From Streptomyces sp. NBC_01267 (GTDB lineage: Bacteria > Actinomycetota > Actinomycetes > Streptomycetales > Streptomycetaceae), in assembly GCF_036241575.1 (NCBI RefSeq), contig NZ_CP108455.1, forward strand, positions 186,001 through 250,000: a stretch of DNA of 64,000 bases. Direction: 5' to 3'. Shown piece after piece: positions 50,845-59,285 of this stretch; the first letter of the stretch is position 1, and the number at the start of each line of letters is the position of its first letter. Below the pieces are notes generated by a model. It had not been told where the DNA came from, made no database searches, and saw only the letters and a list, made by a program, of their open reading frames with translations. Made by a program: the position numbers and the translations under genes.

Positions 50845-50878
50845 CTAGGCCTGCGGACCCGAGATGAATCCGAATCAA
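50845..50878 (-). pseudogene. 5' end of the split ArsR-family gene
   Basis: A TTG start at 50878 with GGGAG upstream, followed by IRIHLGSAG and the CTAG target. It joins in frame to 49009-49842 when the insertion sequence is removed. The original promoter region lies at 50879-50963, just before the IS3 element. Confidence 0.65.
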
Positions 50879-51032
50879 GGTTGGCTCCCTGTGCACTTGA
50901 CGTTCCCATCAGGGCTTTTGCGCGTGCATGACGAAAGCTACCCGTGTCCGCCCGCAACCGAAAGGGTCTGATGCACGATCGGGTGACATCTGAACTGGCT
51001 TGCCCTGTAGGGCAGGTGGGAAGGATGTCGCT

Positions 51033-51341
51033 GTGCCCAAGCCTTATCCGGAAGAGTTCCGCGAGGATGTCGTGCGGGTCGCGAGGAACCGCGCCCCGGG
51101 TGTGACGGTCGAGCAGGTGGCCGCCGACTTCGGCGTTCACGCGATGACGCTGTGGAAGTGGATGCGCCGGGCGGACGGCGACGCCGGGACGAAGCCCGGT
51201 ACGACCGGCCAGGAGAGCACGGAACTGCGCGAAGCACGTCGGCGGATCAAGCTGCTGGAGCAGGAGAACGAGGTCCTGCGCCGGGCTGCGGCCTACCTGT
51301 CGCAGGCGTATTTGCCGGGAAAAGGATCTACCCGCTCGTAA
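51033..51341 (+). CDS. IS3 transposase OrfA
   Basis: A 102-residue DNA-binding subunit from GTG 51033 behind GGAAGGATG. Helix-turn-helix: MPKPYPEEFREDVVRVARNR, VTVEQVAADFGVHAMTLWKW. Leucine zipper: ARRRIKLLEQENEVLRRAAA. It ends after a slippery GGGAAAAGGA, where a -1 frameshift would give the OrfAB fusion. Confidence 0.9.
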   Translation: MPKPYPEEFREDVVRVARNRAPGVTVEQVAADFGVHAMTLWKWMRRADGDAGTKPGTTGQESTELREARRRIKLLEQENEVLRRAAAYLSQAYLPGKGSTRS

Positions 51342-52195
51342 GGGAGCTGGCCGTGGACGGGGTTCCCGTCACGGTCGCGTGCCGGGTCCTGAAGCTCGCC
51401 AGACAGCCCTACTATCGCTGGCTCGACAAGCCGGTGACCGACGCTGCGGTCGAGGAGGCGTATCGCTCAAACGCGTTGTTCGACGCCCACCGCGAGGACC
51501 CGGAGTTCGGTTACCGCTTCCTGGCTGACGAAGCACGAGTCACGGGAGCCGGCATGGCGGACCGGACCGCGTGGCGGATCTGCCGGGACAACCGCTGGTG
51601 GAGCGTGTTCGGCAAAAAACGCGGCAGGGTCAAGAAGTCCGGTCCGCCGGTGCACGACGACCTCGTCCGCCGCGACTTCACCGCGGATGGCCCGAACAGG
51701 CTCTGGCTCACCGACATCACCGAACATCCCACAGCGGAAGGGAAGCTGTATCTCTGCGCGATCAAGGACGTCTTCAGCAAGAGGATCGTGGGCTACTCGA
51801 TCGACGAGCGGATGAAGTCCCGCCTGGCCGTCGCCGCCCTGGACAACGCTGTTGCCCGGCGTGACAGCGTCGCCGGGTGCGTCCTGCACAGCGATCGCGG
51901 GTCGCAGTTCCGGTCCCGGAAATTCGTCCGCGCACTCGGCCACCACCAGATCGTCGGCTCGATAGGACGGGTCGGCGCGGCGGGCGACAACGCAGCCATG
52001 GAGTCCTTCTTCAGCCTGCTGCAGAAGAACGTCCTCGACCGCCGCACGTGGGCCACCCGCCAGGAACTGCGGATCGCCATCGTGACCTGGATCGAGAAGA
52101 CCTACCACCGGCGCCGTCGACAAGCCGCACTCGGCCGACTGACCCCTGTCGAATTCGAAACCGTCATGACCACACCGGCCCTCCAGGCCGCGTGA
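51152..52195 (+). CDS. IS3 transposase OrfB (rve/DDE integrase)
   Basis: Catalytic part. Meaningful sequence begins around 51325 (RIYPLVRELAVDGVPVTVAC), with the HTH_21-like region EDPEFGYRFLADEARVTGAG and the integrase core: Asp in NRLWLTDITEHPTAEGKLYL, Asp in CVLHSDRGSQFRSRKFVRAL and Glu in GDNAAMESFFSLLQKNVLDR. Likely made by -1 frameshift from OrfA at the A-run near 51320. The stop is at 52195, just inside the right terminal repeat. Confidence 0.9.
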   Translation: MEVDAPGGRRRRDEARYDRPGEHGTARSTSADQAAGAGERGPAPGCGLPVAGVFAGKRIYPLVRELAVDGVPVTVACRVLKLARQPYYRWLDKPVTDAAVEEAYRSNALFDAHREDPEFGYRFLADEARVTGAGMADRTAWRICRDNRWWSVFGKKRGRVKKSGPPVHDDLVRRDFTADGPNRLWLTDITEHPTAEGKLYLCAIKDVFSKRIVGYSIDERMKSRLAVAALDNAVARRDSVAGCVLHSDRGSQFRSRKFVRALGHHQIVGSIGRVGAAGDNAAMESFFSLLQKNVLDRRTWATRQELRIAIVTWIEKTYHRRRRQAALGRLTPVEFETVMTTPALQAA

Positions 52196-52407
52196 CTGAA
52201 CTTGTCACCCAACCCTGCATCAGACCCAAACGATGCGTCACACCACGGCGCGACGCTAGGGGGAAGCGACCTCGCCACGGTGCGAAACGGCGGGCGCGAG
52301 CAGGACTGCCGGCCTGAGGAAAAGCCACAACTCGTCACCTTCGTCAGACCACACGGCGATCACGGCCACTGTGCCGCGACGTCGTCACTCGATCAGGAGG
52401 AAGTCTC

Positions 52408-52791
52408 ATGCACATGGGCAAGAAGCTGGCTGCGACCACGGCACTGCTCGGCGCCATCGCCACGGTCGGAGTGTTGGCCGCCACCCCGGCGAGCGCGGAT
52501 GTGGGTATCCGGCTGAGTACCAGCCACAACGTAGGCGTGTACGCGGATTACAACGTCATCGACAACAACGACAAGGTCGCCAAGGACCTCTCTCCCGCGC
52601 AGCATGACGGGATCGACGTCGACTGCTACAGCCGCCTGGGGAAGGACCTGGGCCTCGGGAGGACTTGGTACCACACCATCGCCGAGTACCACAACGACCT
52701 CGGATTCTCTGAGTACATATACGGGTGGACCTACGCTCCCTATGTGGACAACAGCGCCGCCGTGAACGGTCTCCCCGACTGCCGCTACTAG
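52408..52791 (+). CDS. Small secreted protein, possibly SH3-like
   Basis: A 127-residue exported protein. ATG 52408 follows AGGAGGAAG; ATG 52414 is an alternative. Signal peptide MHMGKKLAATTALLGAIATV to TPASA, then a 95-residue mature part with two Cys (VDCYSRL and LPDCRY) and many Tyr and Trp (GRTWYHTIAEYHNDLGFSEY, IYGWTYAPYVDNSAAVNGLP). The order of the strands, with DVDCY, WYH and GW-YA-YV, recalls small bacterial SH3-like secreted proteins of Streptomyces. The binding partner is unknown. Confidence 0.75.
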   Translation: MHMGKKLAATTALLGAIATVGVLAATPASADVGIRLSTSHNVGVYADYNVIDNNDKVAKDLSPAQHDGIDVDCYSRLGKDLGLGRTWYHTIAEYHNDLGFSEYIYGWTYAPYVDNSAAVNGLPDCRY

Positions 52792-52814
52792 TCTCTGCGG
52801 GGTTTGAGCAGGGC

Positions 52815-52854
52815 CGGGGACTGGCACGGTAGCTGTGCGCCGTGCCAGTCCCCG
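52815..52854. terminator. Strong hairpin terminator after the small secreted protein gene
   Basis: A perfect 15-base stem, CGGGGACTGGCACGG and CCGTGCCAGTCCCCG, with a 10-base loop, 24 bases after the stop codon. Confidence 0.85.
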
Positions 52855-53154
52855 TCGCATCAGTCGATCGACTGCCTGAGGCGCTGAAGCCGTCGCTGAT
52901 CTTCGTACACGCGAACAAACCTTCAACCGCCCGCTGCCGTCCGCCGACTGTGGGGCCCCGCAACTGCACGGGCGGGGCCCCCAGCACAGTTCGGCCGACT
53001 TGTGTTCTTCGCGAATTGCATGTCTCACCAGACAGTTTCGTTGCGGTTGGTGCCCGAAGGCGATGTGCGGAAGATCGCCCTTTCGGGGTGGAGGCAGCAG
53101 CCGACCGTTCCTGAAGCGTGATGCAGAAGCCTGGGCTGGGCAGGCGAGGCCGGG
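52855..53154. other. Stretch without a recognised gene
   Basis: About 300 bases between the terminator and a weak hypothetical frame. No repeat, hairpin or coding-like frame was noted. Confidence 0.4.
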
Positions 53155-53595
53155 TTGTGTGGCCGTGTCGATCAGTGGCCAGGGCGCGGTCGGGGAGTGT
53201 GGCGACGGCTTGCCGCCGCCACACTCCCCGGGAGAGCTGCGGCGCGGGCTGCGGAGCTGGTGCTCTCCGGGGACGAGCACGCGGACGAGGAAATCAGGGC
53301 CTTCAACACGAGGACGGGCCACGACTACGTGGCTCTCGATTTCGCCGAGTACGACAGCAGCCGTGCCGTGGTCGACTACGCGTGGGAGGCCGCTCGCCCG
53401 GCTCGACCACGGATCGCGCACGTCACTGGGCGCGGTTCTCTGGACGAAGCCGCTTACCGGATGGTCCGCGCCCACATCGCCACTCTGCGCCGAACTCCGG
53501 ATGGCGCACCGACGCGGGCGCCGTCGGTGCGGCTGGTGACCGGCAGGCTCACCCGGCACCCCACGAGCCTGACCGAGCAGGCAGGGTCGGCCTGA
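53155..53595 (+). CDS. Hypothetical protein, possibly a gene fragment
   Basis: Protein-like sequence begins around 53245 (ARAAELVLSGDEHADEEIRA, then FNTRTGHDYVALDFAEYDSS) and runs through AVVDYAWEAARPARPRIAHV. The start and the end (RTPDGAPTRAPSVRLVTGRL) look less convincing. No ribosome site was found at the GTG/ATG candidates. No family was recognised. It may be the middle of a decayed gene. Confidence 0.35.
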   Translation: MCGRVDQWPGRGRGVWRRLAAATLPGRAAARAAELVLSGDEHADEEIRAFNTRTGHDYVALDFAEYDSSRAVVDYAWEAARPARPRIAHVTGRGSLDEAAYRMVRAHIATLRRTPDGAPTRAPSVRLVTGRLTRHPTSLTEQAGSA

Positions 53596-53686
53596 GGGAG
53601 GTCCTGGCCCGCTGCCCCGCTTGCCAGAGCGGCCTGAAAGCGCGCGCCCAAGTGCAGATGAGCGAGCGTGCTCAGGCCCAGGCGAT

Positions 53687-54520
53687 TCAGTGGAAGGCGG
53701 TGACGTTCTCTGAAGCCCACTGCCGGAACGGCCGCGCCGGGGTTCCGGTGACCTGTGACACCGTGTCGAGCACCGTCAGCAGCGCCTCGTTGACGTCTCC
53801 GCCCGTGACGTCGAGTACCGCGTCTGCGGCCTCTGCCCCGAAGACCGCGGCCATCTGTGCGTGGGCCTGCCGACGGCTGATCTCGGCGAAGGGCACCTCC
53901 CGGCCCAGCGCTGCCGCGATGGCCTGCACCTGCTGGCGGGCGCTCACCGGCTCTGGTCCGGTCAAGGCATACGTGCGCCCCTGGTGACCGGGCTCGGTCA
54001 GCGCCACCCGTGCCACCGACGCGATGTCCGCGGGGTGGATGGTGGGCAGTGCGGTCTCCGCGTACGGCGCGCGGACGGTTTCGTGCTCACGGATGGGAGC
54101 CGCCCACATCAGGGCGTTCGAGGCGAACTGCGTCGGCCGCAGGATCGTCCAGGCCATGCCGCTGGCCTTGAGCAACCGCTCCACCGCCAGGTTCTCGCCG
54201 GCGGGGCCCAGATGCGGGTGGGTCTGGACGGTAATCGACGACACCAGCACGACGTGCTCTACACCCGCCTGCCGGGCGGCTTCGAGGATGTCGGCGTCAG
54301 ATCCCAGACGCGACACGAGAAACAGCGAGCGCACCCCCTCCAGCGCGGGCCGCAACGACGCCGGCTCCGCGAAGTCGCCCTCCACAGCCTCGACCCCTTC
54401 GGGGAAGGTGGCTTGTGCAGCGTTGCGGGTGAGCCCTCTCAGCGGCCCGGCACCGCATACGTGCAGTTCCTTCAGCAGTGCGCTGCCTATGTTTCCGGTG
54501 GCTCCGGTCACGAGGATCAT
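53687..54520 (-). CDS. NmrA-family NAD(P)-binding oxidoreductase
   Basis: A 277-residue atypical SDR. The dinucleotide motif is MILVTGATGNIGSALLKELH (GxTGxxG). It is followed by VEAVEGDFAEPASLRPALEG, the strand FLVSRLGSDADILEAARQAG, VLVSSITVQTHPHLGPAGEN in place of the classical Tyr-Lys site, and WTILRPTQFASNALMW. The C-terminal region TYALTGPEPVSARQQVQAIA is typical of NmrA/HSCARG-like redox sensors and quinone-reductase-like enzymes. ATG 54520 follows AAAGGGAG. Its function is not more precise than NAD(P)-dependent sensing or reduction. Confidence 0.87.
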   Translation of the reverse strand: MILVTGATGNIGSALLKELHVCGAGPLRGLTRNAAQATFPEGVEAVEGDFAEPASLRPALEGVRSLFLVSRLGSDADILEAARQAGVEHVVLVSSITVQTHPHLGPAGENLAVERLLKASGMAWTILRPTQFASNALMWAAPIREHETVRAPYAETALPTIHPADIASVARVALTEPGHQGRTYALTGPEPVSARQQVQAIAAALGREVPFAEISRRQAHAQMAAVFGAEAADAVLDVTGGDVNEALLTVLDTVSQVTGTPARPFRQWASENVTAFH

Positions 54521-55059
54521 GAGCGCGTTCTCCCTTTGTCAGATGGTCAACTGGAAGACACGTTAAAAGCTCAATCATGCTTCAGGTCAAGGAGATCCCT
54601 GGCCCTTCTTGCCGCTGGGCACGTTCCGGCACGTACACCGGCGCCTTGCCCGAGCACGACAGCCGACATGCGAACAGGTAGCAGGTGAACACCTCACCGC
54701 ACCGTCGGCGCACAGCACCGCGTCCGCCAGCTCGAACCACGCGTCGCGCCGAGCGGTCAGACACTCGTAGAACTCGCCCCGGAAGCATGGCGCTTCCGCG
54801 AACGCTTCCCTCCGGACAGCATCTGGCCAGCAGACTCGCCGTCACCGCCTTCGCCTTGGTCACGTACACCTTGGCCGGAGCACGGATCGGACGAAGCCGC
54901 CCCCACGGCCGGCGAATCCCCGGCTGAGCGACTCGGTACGAGACGCCGTTCGAGGCCGGAAGGAAGAGAACGAGCTCAGACTGTGTCTGGCACCTGAACC
55001 AGCCTGTTTCCCTCGGACAGGGGCCCGTCGGTCAGGGCTGCCCGGCGTGCGAACCAGCG
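54521..55059. other. Stretch without a recognised gene
   Basis: Contains one faintly coding-like plus-strand segment (VELAPEAWRFRERFPPDSIW around 54765-54830) without a start or family. No hairpin or repeat stands out. Confidence 0.35.
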
Positions 55060-55803
55060 TCAGATGGCAGTGCGGCCACCGTCGACGGCAATGGTCGCGC
55101 CGGTGATGTAGCCGGCCTTCGACGAGGCGAGGAAAGCGACGACCTCGGCGATCTCGGCAGGCTCGGCCGCGCGCTTCATCGCTGTGGTTTCGGCGAGCGC
55201 GTCGAACAGTTCGCGGTCCGCGTCCCGGGTGTGTACCGGGCCTGGGGCAACGGTGTTGAAGCGGACGCCACGACCGCTGTACTCGGCTGTCCAGCTCCGC
55301 GTCAGTGATGCCAGCGCGGCCTTGGTCGCGCCGTACGCGGCAGCGTTGGCCAAGCCGAGGCTGCCGGCCATGCTGCCGATGTTGATCACGCTGCCCGAAC
55401 CCTTCGCTGCCATCGCCGGGGCGAAGGCGGCCACGAGGAAGAACGGCGCGCGGACGTTACCGGCGAACATCGCGTCGTAGTCGGAGACCTTCATGTCCTC
55501 GGTCGGTGCCCAGACGGCAGTCCCGGCGTTGTTGACCAGGACGTCGATCTCGCCGACCTCCGCCGCGAGCCGGTCGATGCCGGCCGGGTCCTGCAGTTCC
55601 GCCGCGACGAATCGGCCGTGGCCGCCGACTGCGGTGATCTCGTCGATGGTCTCGGCGCCGCGCTGGGCGTTGCGGCCGACCACGACGACGGACATGCCGT
55701 CGGCGGCCAGCCGTTTGGCAACCGCCCGGCCGATGCCGGACGTGGCCCCGGTAACCAGGGCGGTGAGGGGATGCGGGGCGAGGTTTGCACGCGCTGCGGA
55801 CAT
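55060..55803 (-). CDS. Short-chain dehydrogenase/reductase (FabG-like)
   Basis: A 247-residue classical SDR. Motifs: LVTGATSGIGRAVAKRLAAD (TGxxxGIG), VVVGRNAQRGAETID (NADP-type Arg), DVLVNNAGTAVWAPTEDMKV, INIGSMAGSLGLANAAAYGA with catalytic Ser and Tyr, TKAALASLTRSWTAEY with Lys, then VAPGPVHTRDADRELFDALA and the C-terminal ITGATIAVDGGRTAI. ATG 55803 follows AAAGGTGCTCCCC. An upstream extension is open to 56001 but looks non-coding. The substrate is unknown. Confidence 0.9.
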   Translation of the reverse strand: MSAARANLAPHPLTALVTGATSGIGRAVAKRLAADGMSVVVVGRNAQRGAETIDEITAVGGHGRFVAAELQDPAGIDRLAAEVGEIDVLVNNAGTAVWAPTEDMKVSDYDAMFAGNVRAPFFLVAAFAPAMAAKGSGSVINIGSMAGSLGLANAAAYGATKAALASLTRSWTAEYSGRGVRFNTVAPGPVHTRDADRELFDALAETTAMKRAAEPAEIAEVVAFLASSKAGYITGATIAVDGGRTAI

Positions 55804-56381
55804 GGGGAGCACCTTTCGGCTGGCCGGGGCAGACGCCCGGCAGGCGGGTGAACCACGATGCGCGGCCCCCCGGGTTCTACCCCTCCACTGTCCCTGCCAC
55901 CGCAGGCTCCGGCACTTGCGGCTACTGCATCTCGGGGCGCCGCGCAGTCGCAGGTTCCCGGCCCGTTCTCGCCCGCCGGAAGGAACCATCCACGGCGGCA
56001 AACAGTGTGCCGAGTCGGCCGTGCCGTCCGTCCTGCGCCCCGGGCGTGGTCGCTCCGCAGCAGCAGGGGTGGTCGAGGCCGAGGGAGGAGATCCGAGTGA
56101 GGACGTGGAGCGTGACCAGGCGTTTCAGTTTGGCTCGGACGCCTTCGGTGTTCTTCGGGAGCAGTTCGCGGTCGCGGGCCCGGAAGCGGGCCGGGTGCCT
56201 CGTCGAGAACCGCGAAGATGCCCGATGCGCGGGTAGTTCGGTTGTTCGGGCAGGTCTGGCGCGGCGGCCCGGGTGGGGATCCCGTCGGCGAGGGCGGCTA
56301 CGGGCTCCCGGTGACGAGCGTGGGCCCGAGGCCGTTGACAAAGGGATCAGGGCCTACCGACCATAGAACCCACACCAGGGC
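55804..56381. other. Stretch without an intact gene; transposon-like fragment on the minus strand
   Basis: A minus-strand frame around 56050-56200 reads RFSTRHPARFRARDRELLPK, NTEGVRAKLKRLVTLHVL. It shares the PKN-E--R-KLKxLV pattern with the fragment at 39489-39700. No start or full gene is present. Confidence 0.35.
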
Positions 56382-56395
56382 TGACAACGTTGTCG
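56382..56395. promoter_or_regulatory. LacI-type operator upstream of the family 2 glycosidase
   Basis: TGACAACGTTGTCG contains the perfect 12-base palindrome GACAACGTTGTC with a central CG, the classical core of LacI-family operators. It lies 20 bases before the start codon, where a repressor would block transcription. No LacI gene is in the window next to it. Confidence 0.65.
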
Positions 56396-56414
56396 TACGA
56401 ACACCGGGAGCGAC

Positions 56415-59231
56415 GTGACCCAGTTGAATCGCAGGCGTTTCCTGTCCAGTGGGATTGCCGCCGCCGGTGGTGGTGTTCTCGGCGCGCTCGGGCTGTCCGG
56501 CGTCGCCGACGCAGCGCCGGGCGGCACCGCAGGCACCCAAGGCGCCCGCCTCCTCCACATCGACGGCCACGAGATCACCAGCGGCTGGACCTTCACGGCG
56601 GCCGACGGGACGACACCGCCCGGAAACCAGGTGGCCAGCGCTCAGCGCATCACCGGCCTGAAGCCGGCTGTCGTGCCGGGCACGCCGCTCACGAGCATGA
56701 TCGCCAACGGCGAGTACCCCGATCCGCTGTACGGCCACAACGTGACCGACACGGTCCCGGACACCCTCAAGGACACCGACTACTGGTACCGGGTCGCGTT
56801 CCCCGTGCCGCGGCTGATCCCCGGCCAGCGGTTCTGGCTGCAGTTCGACGGCATCAACTACCTCGGCACCATCTGGCTCAACGGCACCCACGTGGGCACG
56901 GTGGAGGGTGCGTTCACACGGGGCGTCTTCGACGTCACGGACATCATCGCGAAGGCAAGCGGCACGGCTCACCTCGCGGTACTGATCGGCAAACTGGACT
57001 ACGTCGACCCACCGTCGCTGCCGAGCTACGCCAGCGGCGTGACTCGCGGCGGACACAACGGTGGCAAGACCGGGATCACCTTGAAGAATGGGCCGACGTT
57101 CTTCTGCGCGGCGGGCTGGGACTGGCTGCCCACCATCCCCGACCGGGACCTGGGCATCTGGCAGCCGGTCACCTGGTCCACGACGGGGCAGATCCGGCTG
57201 ACCGACGTGCACGTCGATCCGACGCTCTCCGCCGATCTGAGCACGGCCGACATCGCGATTGACCTCACCCTCGACAGCGCCTTCAGCTCTTCCCGGTCCG
57301 TGGTGGTCAGGGGTGTCCTCGACGGCCGCGAGTTCGCCCGGACCGTCACCGTGCCGGCCGGCGCATCCACGGTGACGGTGACCTCGAAGGACATCGCCTG
57401 CCTGCGGCTGAACCGCCCGAAGCTGTGGTGGCCGAACGGATACGGCGATCCCCACCGCTACCGGCTCTCCATCGGCGTCGAGTCCGGCGGCCAGGTCCAC
57501 GACGAGCGGACGGTGGACTTCGGCGTTCGGCGGATCGAGTACACCAAGCCGATCCAGTCACAGTCCGGCACACCGGTGGACTGCCTGGCGATCGCCGTCA
57601 ACAACCAGCCGATCCTGGTGATGGGCGGCAACTGGGGCCTGGACGAGGCGCTCAAGCGGATTCCGCGGGAACGGCTCCGCGAGCAGGTGCGGTTGCACAG
57701 CGAGGCCAACCTCAACCTGATCCGGAACTGGAACGGCCAGAGCAGCACCGAGGACTTCTACGAGGCGTGCGACGAGTTCGGCATCCTCGTCTGGCAGGAC
57801 TTCTTCTGCTCGACCGAAGGTCCTCCGCCGGCGAACGTCACCCGCGACCTGGACAATATCCGGGACTGCATCGTGCGGTTCCGCAACCACCCGTCGATCC
57901 TGTTGTGGTGCGGCGGCAACGAGGGCCCGCCGCCGCAGCAGCTCATCGACGGCCTGGACGCGCTGGTCGCCGAGCTGGACCCCAAGCGCGCCTCGCTGAC
58001 CAGTTCGGCCGGCGATACCGGCAAGAACCCCATCGGCGGCTACAGTTCGGGCGGGCCGTACCACTGGGTCACCCCCAGCACCCACTTCGACCTCAACGAC
58101 GGCACGCACTGGCCACCGTTCCACAACGAGGTCGGCTCGTACTCGATCCCGACCCTCGAGTTCATCAAGAAGATGATTCCCGAGGCGTCGTGGGAACACC
58201 CGGACGACTTCTGGGCCGACCGGGACGTCAACGGCAACGGTGGCAACGGCGGCGGCGCGGGTTACCTCCAGATCACCGCGAAGCGCTACGGCGAACTGCA
58301 GAATCTCCCCGACTTCGCCCGCAAGTCCCAGCTGATGAACTACGAGTGCATCAAGGCGATCTACGAGGCGCACGCCGCGAACATGGAGAGCGCCGCGCCG
58401 GGCAAACCGTACCCGCGCACCGGCGTCATCATGTGGATGACCAATCCCGCGCAGCCCAGTTTCGTCTGGCAGATGTACACCCATGACCTTGAGGCGCACT
58501 CGTCGTTCTACGCGGTCCAGCACGCCTGCCGGCGGGTCAACGTGATCCTCAACAGCCGGACGTACGACGTGGTGGTGGCCAATCACACCCGAGCGGACGT
58601 GCGGGGCACCGTCGCCGTCACGCTCTACGACCTGGACGGAAAGGCGTTCAGCAACACTTCCTGGCGCGTCGGCGGAGCAGCGGCGTCCGACCACACCGTG
58701 ATCGGCAACATCGCCACGCGGCTGAACGGCGCACCCTCCGATGTCGCCTTCGTCCGGCTCTCGTTCAACGATGCGCACGGCGCCGAACCGGTCCATAACT
58801 TCTACTGGATCGAGAACCCGACCCGGGCCGCGGGATTCTTGAGCCTGGACGATGTGGCCCCGGCCGCCGTCTCCGTCGCGGCCGACGTGAAGCACGGGAG
58901 GGGCAACATCGAGCTGACGGTGGAGGTCGAGAACATCGGCAAGGGCGTGGCACTGATGGTGCACCTGCAGGTGTACGACACCCGGACCGGCGAACGTATC
59001 CTGCCGGCGACCTTCGACGACAACTACCTGAACCTGGTGGGCGGCGAGTCGCGCACTGCCAGGGTTCAGTTGGACACCGATCAGGTCCGCAACCACAAGG
59101 ACATCGGTGTGCGGATCGACGGCTGGAAGATGGACCAGCGGACCTCCCGGCTGCGGGGACACGGCGTGGCTGTCACCTTCAACCAGGCGGCGTTGTCGAC
59201 CCGTCCGCCGACGAAGACCTTCGGCGGGTGA
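56415..59231 (+). CDS. Tat-exported glycoside hydrolase family 2 (mannosidase/exo-glucosaminidase-like)
   Basis: A 938-residue secreted glycosidase. The Tat signal is TQLNRRRFLSSGIAAAGGGV (cleavage near VADA). GH2 order is kept: sugar-binding domain (YWYRVAFPVPRLIPGQRFWL, FDGINYLGTIWLNGTHVGTV), immunoglobulin-like domain (LWWPNGYGDPHRYRLSIGVE), TIM barrel with GGNWGLDEALKRIPRERLRE and ANLNLIRNWNGQSSTEDFYE, the acid/base Glu503 in WCGGNEGPPP, and the nucleophile Glu572 in FHNEVGSYSIP. The barrel resembles exo-beta-D-glucosaminidases and beta-mannosidases more than beta-galactosidases. GTG 56415 follows GGGAG. It stands alone behind a LacI-type operator, so expression is probably sugar-induced. 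A C-terminal beta domain (ELTVEVENIGKGVALMVHLQ) follows. Confidence 0.88.
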   Translation: MTQLNRRRFLSSGIAAAGGGVLGALGLSGVADAAPGGTAGTQGARLLHIDGHEITSGWTFTAADGTTPPGNQVASAQRITGLKPAVVPGTPLTSMIANGEYPDPLYGHNVTDTVPDTLKDTDYWYRVAFPVPRLIPGQRFWLQFDGINYLGTIWLNGTHVGTVEGAFTRGVFDVTDIIAKASGTAHLAVLIGKLDYVDPPSLPSYASGVTRGGHNGGKTGITLKNGPTFFCAAGWDWLPTIPDRDLGIWQPVTWSTTGQIRLTDVHVDPTLSADLSTADIAIDLTLDSAFSSSRSVVVRGVLDGREFARTVTVPAGASTVTVTSKDIACLRLNRPKLWWPNGYGDPHRYRLSIGVESGGQVHDERTVDFGVRRIEYTKPIQSQSGTPVDCLAIAVNNQPILVMGGNWGLDEALKRIPRERLREQVRLHSEANLNLIRNWNGQSSTEDFYEACDEFGILVWQDFFCSTEGPPPANVTRDLDNIRDCIVRFRNHPSILLWCGGNEGPPPQQLIDGLDALVAELDPKRASLTSSAGDTGKNPIGGYSSGGPYHWVTPSTHFDLNDGTHWPPFHNEVGSYSIPTLEFIKKMIPEASWEHPDDFWADRDVNGNGGNGGGAGYLQITAKRYGELQNLPDFARKSQLMNYECIKAIYEAHAANMESAAPGKPYPRTGVIMWMTNPAQPSFVWQMYTHDLEAHSSFYAVQHACRRVNVILNSRTYDVVVANHTRADVRGTVAVTLYDLDGKAFSNTSWRVGGAAASDHTVIGNIATRLNGAPSDVAFVRLSFNDAHGAEPVHNFYWIENPTRAAGFLSLDDVAPAAVSVAADVKHGRGNIELTVEVENIGKGVALMVHLQVYDTRTGERILPATFDDNYLNLVGGESRTARVQLDTDQVRNHKDIGVRIDGWKMDQRTSRLRGHGVAVTFNQAALSTRPPTKTFGG

Positions 59232-59241
59232 CCGGAACGCA

Positions 59242-59273
59242 CGGGTGTGGCCGACCGCGGCCGGCCATACCCG
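59242..59273. terminator. Bidirectional terminator between the glycosidase and lipoprotein genes
   Basis: CGGGTGTGGCC and GGCCATACCCG form an 11-base-pair stem with one G-U pair and a 10-base loop, between two convergent genes. Confidence 0.75.
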
Positions 59274-59285
59274 TCGTCCGGGTCT

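Larger units (their letters stand above)
50964..52227 (+). mobile_element. IS3-family insertion sequence
   Basis: A 1264-bp element. Terminal inverted repeats start GGGTCTGATGCA at 50964 and end TGCATCAGACCC at 52227, extending imperfectly through GGGTGACA. AAA on both sides (50961-50963, 52228-52230) fits a 3-base target duplication. It carries overlapping orfA and orfB. Both frames look intact. Confidence 0.85.

Noticed and set aside
55922..56341. 139-codon minus-strand frame as a real gene
   Set aside because: Only its middle is protein-like (a transposon-type motif); start and end are shadow text.
57558..59162. 534-codon antisense frame over the glycosidase
   Set aside because: Opposite the catalytic barrel of the GH2 enzyme; no domain of its own.
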